This document shows, piece after piece, positions 44,380 through 53,793 of a DNA stretch of 64,000 bases. This DNA is from an uncultured Aquimarina sp. Lineage in GTDB: Bacteria; Bacteroidota; Bacteroidia; Flavobacteriales; Flavobacteriaceae. Made by a program: the position numbers and the translations under genes. Each line of letters opens with the position of its first letter. Position 1 is the first letter of the stretch. The stretch spans positions 62,001 through 126,000 of the forward strand of contig CANMCO010000001.1 of the NCBI GenBank assembly GCA_947496355.1, written 5' to 3'. Below the pieces are notes generated by a model. It had not been told where the DNA came from, ran no database searches, and worked only from the letters and a program-made list of their open reading frames with translations.

Positions 44380-44553
44380 TCAAGCATCTACTCCAGGAAT
44401 CCCTATTCCTTTTTGAAGAGATACTATAGAATCATACATCCCTCTATTTTCTTCAGAGGTATCATCTATAACAGATACAAACTCGAGCTTATCAAGAAGC
44501 TCTAATACCATGGGAAGTTTTTCATCTTCCACATCAACAATTATACGTTTCAT
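44380..44553 (-). CDS. Small acidic antitoxin-like protein
   Basis: This 57-aa ORF starts MKRIIVDVEDEKLPMVLELL, with strong coding character and an acidic middle (VIDDTSEENRG). The opening beta-strand plus helix resembles small antitoxins found in front of RelE/ParE toxin genes in Bacteroidetes. No toxin gene follows; the next gene downstream is the convergent AraC regulator, 11 nt away. It may be an orphan antitoxin, a remnant of a lost pair, or an unrelated small protein. Confidence 0.5.
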   Translation of the reverse strand: MKRIIVDVEDEKLPMVLELLDKLEFVSVIDDTSEENRGMYDSIVSLQKGIGIPGVDA

Positions 44554-44817
44554 GTGTTTAATATTGTTTGTTAACGGTCACATGCAACCTTCGACAATTA
44601 AAATATATACTTTAATTGAGTCGGGTTCATCTTTGCTTTTTTCAATATTTAAAAATACTAAAATAAAACTACCCAACTTTCAGTTTATCAGAATTTAACG
44701 TATTCATAAGTTCTGTTTGACCTTTAAAAAATTGTAATCTTCCTTCAGTAGTAATATTTACAAATTCTTGCATAAAAAACTCTTATAGTTTTTATGATCA
44801 TTACCCTATATAGTTTG

Positions 44818-44825
44818 TATTTTTG
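44818..44825 (+). promoter_or_regulatory. Candidate -7 box of hemH
   Basis: TATTTTTG matches the Bacteroidetes -7 consensus and lies 21 nt before the hemH ATG, which would give a short leader. It supports ATG 44847 over the upstream TTG at 44823, which lies inside the box. The -33 part is weak. Confidence 0.45.
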
Positions 44826-44846
44826 TTTTGCGCAAAAAGAAAAATT

Positions 44847-45884
44847 ATGAGTAAAGGAGTTCTCCTGGTAAACCTCGGATCACCAGATAGTACTGATCCT
44901 AAAGATGTAAAGAAATATCTTGGTGAGTTTTTAATGGACCCTAGAGTTATTGATGTTCCGTTATGGGCACGAACACTTTTGGTAAAAGGGATAATTTTAA
45001 ATACCAGACCTAAGAAATCTGCAGCAGCTTACAAAAAAATATGGTGGGAAGAAGGTTCCCCTTTAATTGTTTTATCAGAAAGATTACAAAAAAAAGTTTC
45101 CGATCGCACTTCAATTCCTGTTGGATTAGCTATGCGATATGGATCTATGAATATCAAAAAAGGATTACATGAACTACATGAAAAAGGTGTGTCTGAAGTA
45201 ATGCTTGTTCCTTTGTACCCTCAATTTGCAATGGCGACTACAGAAACCATTTTGGTTCTAGCCGAAGAATTACGTAAGGAGCATTTTCCCGATATGAAAA
45301 TTACTCATATCCCAGCATTTTATAATAAGTCAGAATACATTGATGTACTTACCAAGAGTATTTCTGAAAGTTTAGAAAATTTAGATTACGAGCATTTACT
45401 TTTTTCGTATCACGGAGTGCCCGAGAGGCATATCAGAAAGAGTGACATTACTAATGGAAACTGCAAGATGGATGGTAAATGTTGTTTTAAAAAAGGATCT
45501 GAGCAACATGAATTCTGCTATCGACATCAATGTGAAATGACAACAGTGCAGGTAGCTAAAAAATTAGGCCTTAAAAACGGAACTTACTCTACTTCTTTTC
45601 AATCTCGTTTAGGTTTTGACCCTTGGTTACAACCCTATACGGATCGCACTATCGAGCGAATGGGTAAAGAAGGCATCAAAAAAATGGCAATTGTTACTCC
45701 GGCTTTTGTATCTGATTGTCTCGAAACCCTGGAAGAGATCGCTATGGAAGGTGAAGAAATTTTTCACGAAGTAGGCGGAAAAGAATTTACAACAATCCCA
45801 TGTCTTAATGATCGCGATGATTGGGCAGATGTGCTAGCCAATTGGGTAAATGAATGGGCTTCTGTTAAATCTCAAATTGCATAA
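44847..45884 (+). CDS. hemH: Ferrochelatase
   Basis: HemH inserts Fe2+ into protoporphyrin IX to make heme. I start it at ATG 44847 (MSKGVLLVNLGSPDS, 345 aa). The catalytic His is in FSYHGVPERHI at about residue 189, and the second conserved segment is TPAFVSDCLETLEEI. A Cys-rich insert at about residues 206-229 (Cys 206, 212, 213, 224, 229) could bind a metal or a [2Fe-2S] cluster, as reported for some bacterial ferrochelatases. It overlaps the MATE gene by 1 nt. It completes the heme pathway started by hemA on the opposite strand. Confidence 0.97.
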   Translation: MSKGVLLVNLGSPDSTDPKDVKKYLGEFLMDPRVIDVPLWARTLLVKGIILNTRPKKSAAAYKKIWWEEGSPLIVLSERLQKKVSDRTSIPVGLAMRYGSMNIKKGLHELHEKGVSEVMLVPLYPQFAMATTETILVLAEELRKEHFPDMKITHIPAFYNKSEYIDVLTKSISESLENLDYEHLLFSYHGVPERHIRKSDITNGNCKMDGKCCFKKGSEQHEFCYRHQCEMTTVQVAKKLGLKNGTYSTSFQSRLGFDPWLQPYTDRTIERMGKEGIKKMAIVTPAFVSDCLETLEEIAMEGEEIFHEVGGKEFTTIPCLNDRDDWADVLANWVNEWASVKSQIA

Positions 45885-47272
45885 TGGCAAAAGTCTCTTC
45901 TGAAGCCTTAGGAACAGAACCTATTGGGAAATTACTAATCAAACAAGCATTACCAGCTTCGATTGGGATATTAGTAATGTCCCTCAATATTCTTGTAGAC
46001 TCCATTTTTGTAGGTAATTGGATCGGTTCGATTGCATTTGCCTCAATTAACGTGGTATTACCTGTATCTTTTTTTATAGGAGCTTTGGGGATGTCTATTG
46101 GTGTGGGAGGCTCTAGTATTATTTCACGAGCTTTAGGTGCCGAAAATAAGGAAAAAGCCCTACAAACATTTGGTAATCAAGTTTCTATGGGATTATTAGT
46201 CATGGTACCTCTAGTGGTTCTGGGATTACTCTTTGTAGACGATATTATTCCAAGATTTGGAGGTAAGGGCGACATATTCGAGCCGGCAAAAATCTATTAC
46301 ACAATCATATTATACGGGGTGCCTATTCTTGGTTTTGCCATGATGGGAAATACAGTTATAAGAGCCGAAGGGAAACCTAAATTCGCGATGATAGCTATGA
46401 TTATCCCGACTATTGGTAATCTGCTAATGGACTATCTTTTTATCTACGTAATGGATATGGGAATGCACGGTGCGGCTTGGGCAACGACAGGTTCTTACCT
46501 TGCCTGTTTTCTATATGTTTTTTGGTTTTTCTCTTCGAAAAATTCTGAACTGAAGATCAGGTTTCGACATTTGGCACTTCAAAAAAAAATTGTTTCCGAA
46601 ATTGCATCCCTCGGTGGTGTTACTATGGCCAGACAAGCTGTCGTAAGCATTACTTATTTATTAATGAATAACATTCTATTCGATTTAGGACAAGAAGGTT
46701 TAGTTGCAGTATATGCTATTATTGGTCGAATGCTTATGTTCGCTTTATTTCCAGTTTTTGGGGTAACTCAAGGGTTTTTGCCTATTGCAGGATATAATTA
46801 TGGGGCACAACAATATGCACGGGTTAGAGAATCAATCAATACTGCAATCACATATGCCGCAGTTGTGGCAACCATAGTTTTTGTCGGGTTAATGGTTTTT
46901 CCGGTAGAAATTACCTCTTTGTTTTTAAGTGACAATCCCAGTCTAAGTCCAAAAGAATTAGCATTAAACCAATTTGTACTTTCTCATACTGCAGCACCCA
47001 TGCGCTGGGTATTTGCTGCTACACCCATTATTGCGCTTCAGCTTATTGGCGCGGCTTATTTTCAGGCAGCGGGAAAAGCTATTCCAGCACTACTCCTTAC
47101 ACTCTCTAGGCAGGGATTCTTTTTTATTCCTTTAATTTTGATTTTGCCTAAATTTTATGGTGAACTTGGGGTTTGGATCTCTTTTCCTATCGCAGATGTT
47201 CTGGCAACAATTGTAACGGGGTATTTCTTGAACAGAGAAGTACGAATGAAATTAAAACCTCATGTTGCATAA
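45884..47272 (+). CDS. MATE-family efflux transporter
   Basis: This 462-aa inner-membrane protein has 12 hydrophobic segments in two homologous MatE halves (about residues 18-180 and 235-400). Segments such as IGILVMSLNILVDSIFVGNW and GVTQGFLPIAGYNYGAQQYAR are typical. MATE proteins export cationic compounds in exchange for Na+ or H+. It is coupled to hemH by TAATG, so it is expressed with it; whether it moves porphyrin or an unrelated compound is unknown. Confidence 0.92.
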   Translation: MAKVSSEALGTEPIGKLLIKQALPASIGILVMSLNILVDSIFVGNWIGSIAFASINVVLPVSFFIGALGMSIGVGGSSIISRALGAENKEKALQTFGNQVSMGLLVMVPLVVLGLLFVDDIIPRFGGKGDIFEPAKIYYTIILYGVPILGFAMMGNTVIRAEGKPKFAMIAMIIPTIGNLLMDYLFIYVMDMGMHGAAWATTGSYLACFLYVFWFFSSKNSELKIRFRHLALQKKIVSEIASLGGVTMARQAVVSITYLLMNNILFDLGQEGLVAVYAIIGRMLMFALFPVFGVTQGFLPIAGYNYGAQQYARVRESINTAITYAAVVATIVFVGLMVFPVEITSLFLSDNPSLSPKELALNQFVLSHTAAPMRWVFAATPIIALQLIGAAYFQAAGKAIPALLLTLSRQGFFFIPLILILPKFYGELGVWISFPIADVLATIVTGYFLNREVRMKLKPHVA

Positions 47273-47415
47273 GTTTAAAATATAGTAATCTAGGTTAAAA
47301 TTACGTGAAAATCTTTCTGAATAATTTTTAATTGCAGACTTTCGTATGCCTTCAAATCTATTTCATTTAACAATTTAACCAAGTGCTATAGTTTTCAATT
47401 TAAAACTCAACACAC

Positions 47416-50400
47416 ATGCACTCAAAATTTATCAGAGTAATCTATATACTCTTTTTCGCTTTCGGAAGTATTTTTACAAGCAATTCTCAAAGTTACAATC
47501 AAGAGCTTTATGACGCTCTAGAGTACAGGCTGATAGGGCCTTTTCGGGGTGGTCGTAGTGCCGCCGTAACAGGGGTGCCAGGAAAACCAAACCTATTCTA
47601 TTTTGGAGCTACGGGTGGTGGAGTTTGGAAAACAACTGATGGTGGTCGTACCTGGGAGAATATTTCAGACGGGTTTTTTGGAGGCTCAATTGGCTCCATT
47701 TCCGTTTCCAAAAGTGATCCCAATGTTATCTATGTAGGTGGTGGTGAAAAAACCCTAAGAGGTAATGTCTCTTCTGGATACGGAGTTTGGAAAAGTGTAG
47801 ATGCAGGAAAAACTTGGGTGCAATCAGGACTTCCCAAAAGTAGACATATCCCAAGAATATCGATACACCCTACAAATCCAGATATTGTATATGCTGCCGT
47901 ACTTGGGAACATCTATAAACCCACTCAAAATCGTGGGGTTTTTAAAAGTACCGATGGTGGAAAAACATGGAGTAAAGTTCTTTTTGCAAATCAAGATGCA
48001 GGAGCTGTTGATTTGACATTAGATCCAAATAATCCAAGGATCCTATACGCTTCTACCTGGAATGCAAGAAGAACTCCATACAGTTTAAGCTCTGGAGGCG
48101 ATGGTTCTGCTCTTTGGAAAAGTACCGATAGTGGAAAAACATGGAACGAAATTTCTAAAAACAAAGGTTTTGCAAAAGATACATTGGGTATTATGGGAGT
48201 AACGGTATCTCCAGTCGATAGCGAACGTGTATGGGCCATTGTAGAAAATAAAGAAAAAGGAGGGGTCTATCGCAGTGATGATGGAGGCGAAACCTGGAGC
48301 CAATTAAATAGCTCAAGAAGTTTACGCCAACGTGCATGGTATTACTCTCGTATTTACGCAGATCCAAAAGATAAGGATGTAGTTTATGTAGTAAATGTAT
48401 CCTATCATAAAAGTAAGGATGGTGGAAAGAACTTTAGTAGTTTTAGAGCTCCGCACGGAGATCATCATGATCTATGGATAGCTCCAGAAAATCCAAAACG
48501 CATGATTATTGGTGATGACGGTGGTGCACAAATAACTTATGACGGCGGCGAAACTTGGAGCACTTATCACAATCAACCTACATCACAGTTTTATAGGGTG
48601 ACAACAGATAATAGTTTCCCGTATCGAATTTATGTTGCACAACAGGACAATTCTACCATTCGAATCAATCACAGAAGTACAGGTTGGTCTATCTCTGAGG
48701 ATGATTGGGAACGTACTGCCGGTGGAGAATCTGCTCATATTGCTGTGGATCCTAAAAATAATGATATTGTTTATGGTGGTAGTTATGATGGCTTTTTAAC
48801 ACGTGTAAATCATAAAACAGAAACAATTAGATCCATTAGCGTATGGCCTGATAATCCCATGGGGCATGGTGCAGAGGATATGAAATACCGTTTTCAGTGG
48901 AATTTTCCTATCATGTTCTCTAGGCACAATCCTAATAGATTGTATACCTTCTCAAATCATGTTCATGTAACCGAAAATGAAGGTCAAAACTGGAAAGTAA
49001 TTAGTAATGATCTCACAAGGAATGATCCTGCTAAATTAAAATCTTCTGGAGGACCAATTACCCAGGACAATACATCTGTAGAATATTACTGTACCATTTT
49101 TGCAGCAGCAGAGAGCCCTATAAAAGAAGGCCTGCTATGGGTAGGAAGTGATGATGGATTGGTACATGTAAGTAAAGATGGCGGATCATCTTGGGAAAAT
49201 GTTACACCTAAAGGAATGCCAGAATGGATGATGATTAATAGCATAGAACCTAGTGCGTTTAATGAAGGAACTTGTTATATAGCCGGAACCAAATATAAAT
49301 CTGGTGATTTTGCTCCTTATCTTTACAAAACCACAGATTATGGGAAATCATGGACAAAAATCACTACAGGCATACAACCAGAGCACTTTACCAGGGTGCT
49401 TCGTGAAGATCCTAAACGAAAAGGATTATTATATGCAGGTACAGAAACGGGAATGTATATTTCTTTTGATGATGGGAAAAGCTGGCAGTCGTTTCAGTTA
49501 AATTTACCAATTGTGCCTATAACTGATTTAACGATTAAAGAAAATAACCTTATCGTAGCCACACAAGGAAGGAGCCTTTGGATTATTGATGATTTGACAG
49601 TTTTGCATCAGTTAAACAATACTCTGAAAAGCCAAGACCATGTGCTGTATCAACCTAAACAAACCTATCGTATGCGAGGAGGAAGTATTAAAGATTCTAA
49701 AACCGAAGGTACTAATCATCCTTCTGGAGTAATGACCTATTTCTATCTCAAGAATTTTGACAAAGAAAAAGATACAGTTTCGCTTACCTATTTCAACACA
49801 AAAAATGATACCATTAAGTCGTTCAATAACCAAACAAAGGAGAAAAAGGATCAATTAAAAATTGAAGAAAAAGGAGCTAACCAATTTAACTGGAATATGA
49901 GAGGTGACGGAGCAGAAAAATTAGACGGTATGATTCTTTGGTGGGCCAATCTGGATGGTCCAAAAGCAGTTCCCGGAAACTATAAAGTAAGCCTAAATGT
50001 AAATGGAAAAGAAGTAGGCAAACAACCTTTTGCCATTGTAGCGGATCCACGAGCAGAAGCTACGTTGCAACAGATGCAAGATCAATATGATTTTATAACC
50101 AGCATCAATCAAACCGTAGATAAAGCACATAAGTCGATTAAGAAAATAAGAAAGATTAATGCGCAGCTCAAATCATTTTCAACGCAATATAAAGACAATG
50201 AAAAAACCAAAGATTTGGTAAAAAAGGCTACCGATTTACAGAAACAATTTGGTGATATTGAAAAAGCATTATACCAAACAAAGAATAAAAGTAATCAGGA
50301 TCCTTTAAATTTTCCTATTAAATTAACAAACAAACTAGGACATCTTAATTCTTTGGTAGGAATGGGAGATTTTGGCCCTACAGAGCAAGATATTGCGGTA

Positions 50401-50526
50401 AAAAATGAGCTTGTCAAAAAAATCGAAGATCAATTAAATACTTTCGACAAATTAATTTTAGAAGAAATTAAAAGTTTTAATGCAGAGTTCAATACCTTGC
50501 AACTTAATTATCTTTTTGTTGAATAA
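47416..50526 (+). CDS. Secreted VPS10/BNR-repeat (sortilin-like) protein
   Basis: This 1036-aa exported protein (signal IYILFFAFGSIFTSNSQ) contains many Asp-box/BNR repeats forming beta-propellers. Examples are GVWKTTDGGRTWENIS, GVWKSVDAGKTWVQS, GVFKSTDGGKTWSKV, ALWKSTDSGKTWNEI and GVYRSDDGGETWSQL within the first 300 residues, with more at about 375-385 and 570-660. The C-terminal ~200 residues are rich in charged helices and may be coiled. No C-terminal type IX sorting signal is recognised. Such proteins are common in Flavobacteria, are usually annotated glycosyl hydrolase-like, and have no proven reaction. Confidence 0.85.
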   Translation: MHSKFIRVIYILFFAFGSIFTSNSQSYNQELYDALEYRLIGPFRGGRSAAVTGVPGKPNLFYFGATGGGVWKTTDGGRTWENISDGFFGGSIGSISVSKSDPNVIYVGGGEKTLRGNVSSGYGVWKSVDAGKTWVQSGLPKSRHIPRISIHPTNPDIVYAAVLGNIYKPTQNRGVFKSTDGGKTWSKVLFANQDAGAVDLTLDPNNPRILYASTWNARRTPYSLSSGGDGSALWKSTDSGKTWNEISKNKGFAKDTLGIMGVTVSPVDSERVWAIVENKEKGGVYRSDDGGETWSQLNSSRSLRQRAWYYSRIYADPKDKDVVYVVNVSYHKSKDGGKNFSSFRAPHGDHHDLWIAPENPKRMIIGDDGGAQITYDGGETWSTYHNQPTSQFYRVTTDNSFPYRIYVAQQDNSTIRINHRSTGWSISEDDWERTAGGESAHIAVDPKNNDIVYGGSYDGFLTRVNHKTETIRSISVWPDNPMGHGAEDMKYRFQWNFPIMFSRHNPNRLYTFSNHVHVTENEGQNWKVISNDLTRNDPAKLKSSGGPITQDNTSVEYYCTIFAAAESPIKEGLLWVGSDDGLVHVSKDGGSSWENVTPKGMPEWMMINSIEPSAFNEGTCYIAGTKYKSGDFAPYLYKTTDYGKSWTKITTGIQPEHFTRVLREDPKRKGLLYAGTETGMYISFDDGKSWQSFQLNLPIVPITDLTIKENNLIVATQGRSLWIIDDLTVLHQLNNTLKSQDHVLYQPKQTYRMRGGSIKDSKTEGTNHPSGVMTYFYLKNFDKEKDTVSLTYFNTKNDTIKSFNNQTKEKKDQLKIEEKGANQFNWNMRGDGAEKLDGMILWWANLDGPKAVPGNYKVSLNVNGKEVGKQPFAIVADPRAEATLQQMQDQYDFITSINQTVDKAHKSIKKIRKINAQLKSFSTQYKDNEKTKDLVKKATDLQKQFGDIEKALYQTKNKSNQDPLNFPIKLTNKLGHLNSLVGMGDFGPTEQDIAVKNELVKKIEDQLNTFDKLILEEIKSFNAEFNTLQLNYLFVE

Positions 50527-50529
50527 TAC

Positions 50530-51081
50530 ATGCTAGAGTACTATAACTATATAAAATCCCTGCACCTCATCTTTGTAATTACATGGTTTGCAGGGTTATT
50601 TTATATCCCAAGATTATTTGTATACCAAATTGAAGCATTTCAAAAACCTTCACCAGATAAGGAGATATTAGGTGAGCAACTTAAATTAATGACAAAACGT
50701 CTTTGGTTTATCATAACCTGGCCTTCTGCTATACTGGCAACATTGTTTGCCATTTGGTTATTAGTTCTAATGCCTGCCTGGTTACAACAACCCTGGATGC
50801 ATATAAAACTTGGGTTTGTTGTTTTACTTATTGCTTATCATTTAAAATGTAATCAGATTTATAAACAGCTTCAAAATGATGTTATAAAATGGTCTTCTAA
50901 TCAAATGAGAATGTGGAATGAAGGCTCTACCATAATTCTGTTTTCTGTTATTTTTCTGGTCGTCGTTCGTGATGCTGTAAACTGGATTTATGGAGTTATT
51001 GGTATCGTATTACTCTCTGTATTATTAATGTTGGGTATCAAATTCTATAAGAGAATTAGAGATAAAAATCCTAATGCATAG
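50530..51081 (+). CDS. hemJ: Protoporphyrinogen IX oxidase, HemJ type
   Basis: HemJ oxidises protoporphyrinogen IX to protoporphyrin IX in the membrane and uses a bound heme b. This 183-aa protein has four or five hydrophobic segments. The opening YIKSLHLIFVITWFAGLFYI with His12, and HIKLGFVVLLIAYHLKC with Lys93, match the conserved His and Lys of the family. It fills the gap between hemF and hemH in the window. It starts 3 nt after the BNR-repeat gene stop, which suggests read-through transcription. Older annotation calls this a CopD-family or UPF0093 protein. Confidence 0.93.
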   Translation: MLEYYNYIKSLHLIFVITWFAGLFYIPRLFVYQIEAFQKPSPDKEILGEQLKLMTKRLWFIITWPSAILATLFAIWLLVLMPAWLQQPWMHIKLGFVVLLIAYHLKCNQIYKQLQNDVIKWSSNQMRMWNEGSTIILFSVIFLVVVRDAVNWIYGVIGIVLLSVLLMLGIKFYKRIRDKNPNA

Positions 51082-51086
51082 CACAA

Positions 51087-51641
51087 TTGAATTTCATTCC
51101 GAAAACATATCAAACAAAGTCTGATCAAAAATTGTTGATTAGGGAAGCTTCACCAGAAGATGCAGAACAACTGCTAAAGCTTAAACACCAGTATCTTAAA
51201 AACACAGATACAATCCCTTTATTTGATTACGAGTACTCAAATAATACCACAGAAGAATATCAATTAATCAAACGATATCAAAAACAAGCCAATAGTATTT
51301 TATTAATTGCAGAAAGTGAAGGTAATATCGTTGGAAATTTAGACCTAACTGGTAGTTGGCGTAAGAAGATGCTACATACTGCCGTAATCGGAATGGGAAT
51401 TCATACAGAATGGCAAAACCAAGGAGTCGGTACTTTTTTGATTCAGAATGTATTGAATTGGTCTCGAGAAAATGAGGTTCTAAAAATCCTATGGTTAGAA
51501 GTATATGCAACCAATAAGGCCGGAATTGCTTTGTATAAAAAAATGGGGTTTCAGGAATCTGGGCATATTACTAATTTCTTCCTTGAAAACGAAGAATATA
51601 TTGACAAGATCACAATGATTAAAGACATTTCATCACCCTAA
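51087..51641 (+). CDS. GNAT-family N-acetyltransferase
   Basis: This 184-aa protein has the GNAT fold: beta strand IREASPEDAEQLLKLK, motif A IGMGIHTEWQNQGVGTFLIQ (acetyl-CoA loop QNQGVG) and motif B LEVYATNKAGIALYKKMGF. The first codon is TTG at 51087, 5 nt after hemJ; no ATG fits the homologous start, so TTG is likely used. The substrate is unknown. It is probably co-transcribed with hemJ. Confidence 0.88.
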   Translation: MNFIPKTYQTKSDQKLLIREASPEDAEQLLKLKHQYLKNTDTIPLFDYEYSNNTTEEYQLIKRYQKQANSILLIAESEGNIVGNLDLTGSWRKKMLHTAVIGMGIHTEWQNQGVGTFLIQNVLNWSRENEVLKILWLEVYATNKAGIALYKKMGFQESGHITNFFLENEEYIDKITMIKDISSP

Positions 51642-51688
51642 ATAATTCACACTTTGTAACTCGTACTTCTTACTTCACAATTAGTTTG

Positions 51689-51696
51689 TATCTTCG
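51689..51696 (+). promoter_or_regulatory. Candidate -7 box of yicC
   Basis: TATCTTCG closely fits the Bacteroidetes -7 box (TANNTTTG, with TTCG a common variant) 21 nt before the yicC ATG. The -33 element is not distinct. Confidence 0.45.
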
Positions 51697-51717
51697 TGCA
51701 ACTTTTATCACAATTCT

Positions 51718-52578
51718 ATGATCAAATCCATGACAGGCTTCGGGAAGTCTATCCTACAGCTACCTACAAAAAAAATCACCATCGAGGTCAAGTCTCTTAA
51801 TAGCAAGAACTTAGATTTAAATGCCAGAATCCCTTCTCAATACCGGGAAAAAGAATTGAAAATGCGTAATACTATTGCAAAATCTTTGGTAAGAGGAAAG
51901 GTAGATTTTGGACTATATGTAGAAATCACTGCAGAAGAAACATCAACTAAAATTAATGAGGCTGTAGTTAAAGATTACATGAAGCAGTTAGAAGCTATTA
52001 ATAATTCAGGAGAAACTACAGAGTTGTTGAAAATGGCGGTTCGCATGCCAGATGCTTTAAAAACCATTCGTGAAGAAATTAATGAAGAAGAGTTTAAGGC
52101 AATAGAAAACTCACTTAATGAAGCGCTAGGCGCAATAGAAGGTTATAGAATTGACGAAGGAAAAGCCCTAGAAAAGGATTTTGTTTTTCGGGTTAAAAAC
52201 ATAGGTGATTTACTAGATAAAGTAATTACAATGGATCCGGAGCGTATAGAAGGTGTTAGAGAAAGGTTACACAAGGCTGTTTCTGATCTTAAAGAAGAAG
52301 TAGACCAAAATCGTTTTGAACAAGAATTGATATACTATCTTGAAAAATTTGACATAACCGAGGAAAAAGTACGACTTGCTAATCATTTAGAATATTTTAC
52401 CTCATCTCTAAATACTGAAGAGTCAAACGGTAAAAAACTTGGGTTTATTACTCAGGAAATAGGTCGTGAAATTAATACCATTGGTAGCAAATCCAACTAT
52501 GCCCCTATGCAACAATTGGTTGTACAGATGAAAGATGAACTCGAAAAAATCAAAGAACAATTACTAAACGTTTTGTAA
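51718..52578 (+). CDS. yicC: YicC-family endoribonuclease/stress protein
   Basis: This 286-aa protein has the full YicC layout: the N-terminal domain starts MIKSMTGFGKS and includes IEVKSLNSKNLDLNAR, and the C-terminal DUF1732 domain contains KLGFITQEIGREINTIGSKS. In E. coli YicC takes part in RNA decay. It directly precedes gmk with no gap (stop and ATG adjacent), the usual Bacteroidetes order, and so forms the yicC-gmk-nadD operon. Confidence 0.95.
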   Translation: MIKSMTGFGKSILQLPTKKITIEVKSLNSKNLDLNARIPSQYREKELKMRNTIAKSLVRGKVDFGLYVEITAEETSTKINEAVVKDYMKQLEAINNSGETTELLKMAVRMPDALKTIREEINEEEFKAIENSLNEALGAIEGYRIDEGKALEKDFVFRVKNIGDLLDKVITMDPERIEGVRERLHKAVSDLKEEVDQNRFEQELIYYLEKFDITEEKVRLANHLEYFTSSLNTEESNGKKLGFITQEIGREINTIGSKSNYAPMQQLVVQMKDELEKIKEQLLNVL

Positions 52579-53151
52579 ATGAGTCAAGGTAAACTTATTG
52601 TACTTTCGGCGCCATCAGGCAGTGGAAAAACGACCTTAGTTAAGCATCTATTAAATAAAGAAGAGCTAAATCTTGGCTTCTCTATTTCTGCCGCATCACG
52701 AGAACCACGTGGAGGAGAAATTCATGGAAAAGACTATTATTTTTTATCATTACGAGAATTTAAAGATAAGATCAAGGCAGATGAATTTCTTGAATGGGAA
52801 GAAGTATATCGCGATAATTTTTATGGAACTCTTAAAACTGAAGTTCAGCGACTTTGGGATAATGGCAAGCATGTAATTTTTGATATTGATGTTGTTGGTG
52901 GTTTAGACATTAAAAGAATCTATCCAGATCGCACATTGGCTATATTTGTAAAGCCTCCAAGCATAGAAGAGCTTAAAATTAGGCTCAAAAAACGTAAAAC
53001 CGAATCTGAAGATAAAATAAATATGCGTGTAGCCAAGGCTTCTACAGAAATGGCAACTGCACCACAATTTGATGCAATCGTCACCAATGATGATCTTGAA
53101 AAGGCCCGGGCAGAGGTATATCAGTTAGTAAAAAAGTTTTTATTAGGCTAA
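52579..53151 (+). CDS. gmk: Guanylate kinase
   Basis: Gmk phosphorylates GMP to GDP with ATP. The 190-aa protein has the P-loop SAPSGSGKTT at about residues 9-18 and the GMP-binding segment SISAASREPRGGEIHGKDYYF. The lid region KKRKTESEDKINMRVAKAS follows. Its length is standard and it abuts yicC with no spacer. Confidence 0.97.
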   Translation: MSQGKLIVLSAPSGSGKTTLVKHLLNKEELNLGFSISAASREPRGGEIHGKDYYFLSLREFKDKIKADEFLEWEEVYRDNFYGTLKTEVQRLWDNGKHVIFDIDVVGGLDIKRIYPDRTLAIFVKPPSIEELKIRLKKRKTESEDKINMRVAKASTEMATAPQFDAIVTNDDLEKARAEVYQLVKKFLLG

Positions 53152-53203
53152 TTTTTAAGTTTAAGTAAATTCTCATATTCATGAGAATGAAAACATAGTT
53201 TTC

Positions 53204-53788
53204 ATGAAAAGAATCGGATTATATTTTGGAACATTCAACCCAGTTCATGTTGGTCATTTGGCAATTGCCAATCATATGGCAGAGTTCTCTGATCTAGACG
53301 AAATATGGATGGTAGTTACCCCACACAATCCATTCAAAAAGAAAAGCTCTTTGTTGGATAACCATCACCGATATGAAATGGTGTATCGAGCAACAGAATC
53401 TTACCTAAAGCTAAAACCTAGTGATGTAGAGTTTAAATTACCTCAGCCTAATTATACGGTGCATACTCTTGCTCATCTTCAAGAAAAATACCCAGATGAC
53501 CAGTTTAACCTTATCATGGGAGAAGATAACTTAAAGAGTTTCCATAAGTGGAAAAACTATGAAGTCATCCTAGAAAACCATGACCTATATGTGTACCCTC
53601 GTATTGCAAAAGGAAATATAGAGACACAGTTTAGTGATCATCCAAAGATCCATAAAGTTGATGCCCCTATTATGGAGATTTCTTCTACTTTTATTCGAGA
53701 AAATATTGCAAAAGACAAAAACATAAGACCACTACTTACCAAAGAAGTCTGGGAGTATATTGATGATATGAATTTTTATAAAAAATAG
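53204..53788 (+). CDS. nadD: Nicotinate-nucleotide adenylyltransferase
   Basis: NadD adenylates nicotinate mononucleotide to give NaAD in NAD synthesis. The 194-aa protein shows the nucleotidyl-transferase signature GTFNPVHVGHLAIANH at about residues 9-24 and the C-terminal ISSTFIRENIA motif. A small hairpin (TTCTCAT/ATGAGAA) lies in the 52-nt leader after gmk. The next gene is convergent, 5 nt away. Confidence 0.96.
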   Translation: MKRIGLYFGTFNPVHVGHLAIANHMAEFSDLDEIWMVVTPHNPFKKKSSLLDNHHRYEMVYRATESYLKLKPSDVEFKLPQPNYTVHTLAHLQEKYPDDQFNLIMGEDNLKSFHKWKNYEVILENHDLYVYPRIAKGNIETQFSDHPKIHKVDAPIMEISSTFIRENIAKDKNIRPLLTKEVWEYIDDMNFYKK

Positions 53789-53793
53789 ACTTT

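Larger units (their letters stand above)
44369..44846. other. Intergenic region between AraC gene and hemH
   Basis: This 478-bp stretch holds a 57-aa minus-strand ORF (44380-44553) and a candidate -7 box before hemH. A very short minus-strand reading frame from ATG 44773 (34 codons, beginning MQEFVNITTEG) is also seen but has no support. A plus-strand frame at 44510-44698 looks like a chance ORF. The rest is AT-rich and featureless. Confidence 0.5.

Noticed and set aside
44510..44698. Plus-strand 62-aa frame upstream of hemH
   Set aside because: Low-complexity composition, no start signal, and antisense to the better-supported 57-aa ORF.
44690..44773. 34-codon minus-strand ORF beginning MQEFVNITTEG
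   Set aside because: Too short and without a recognisable family or promoter to call a gene.
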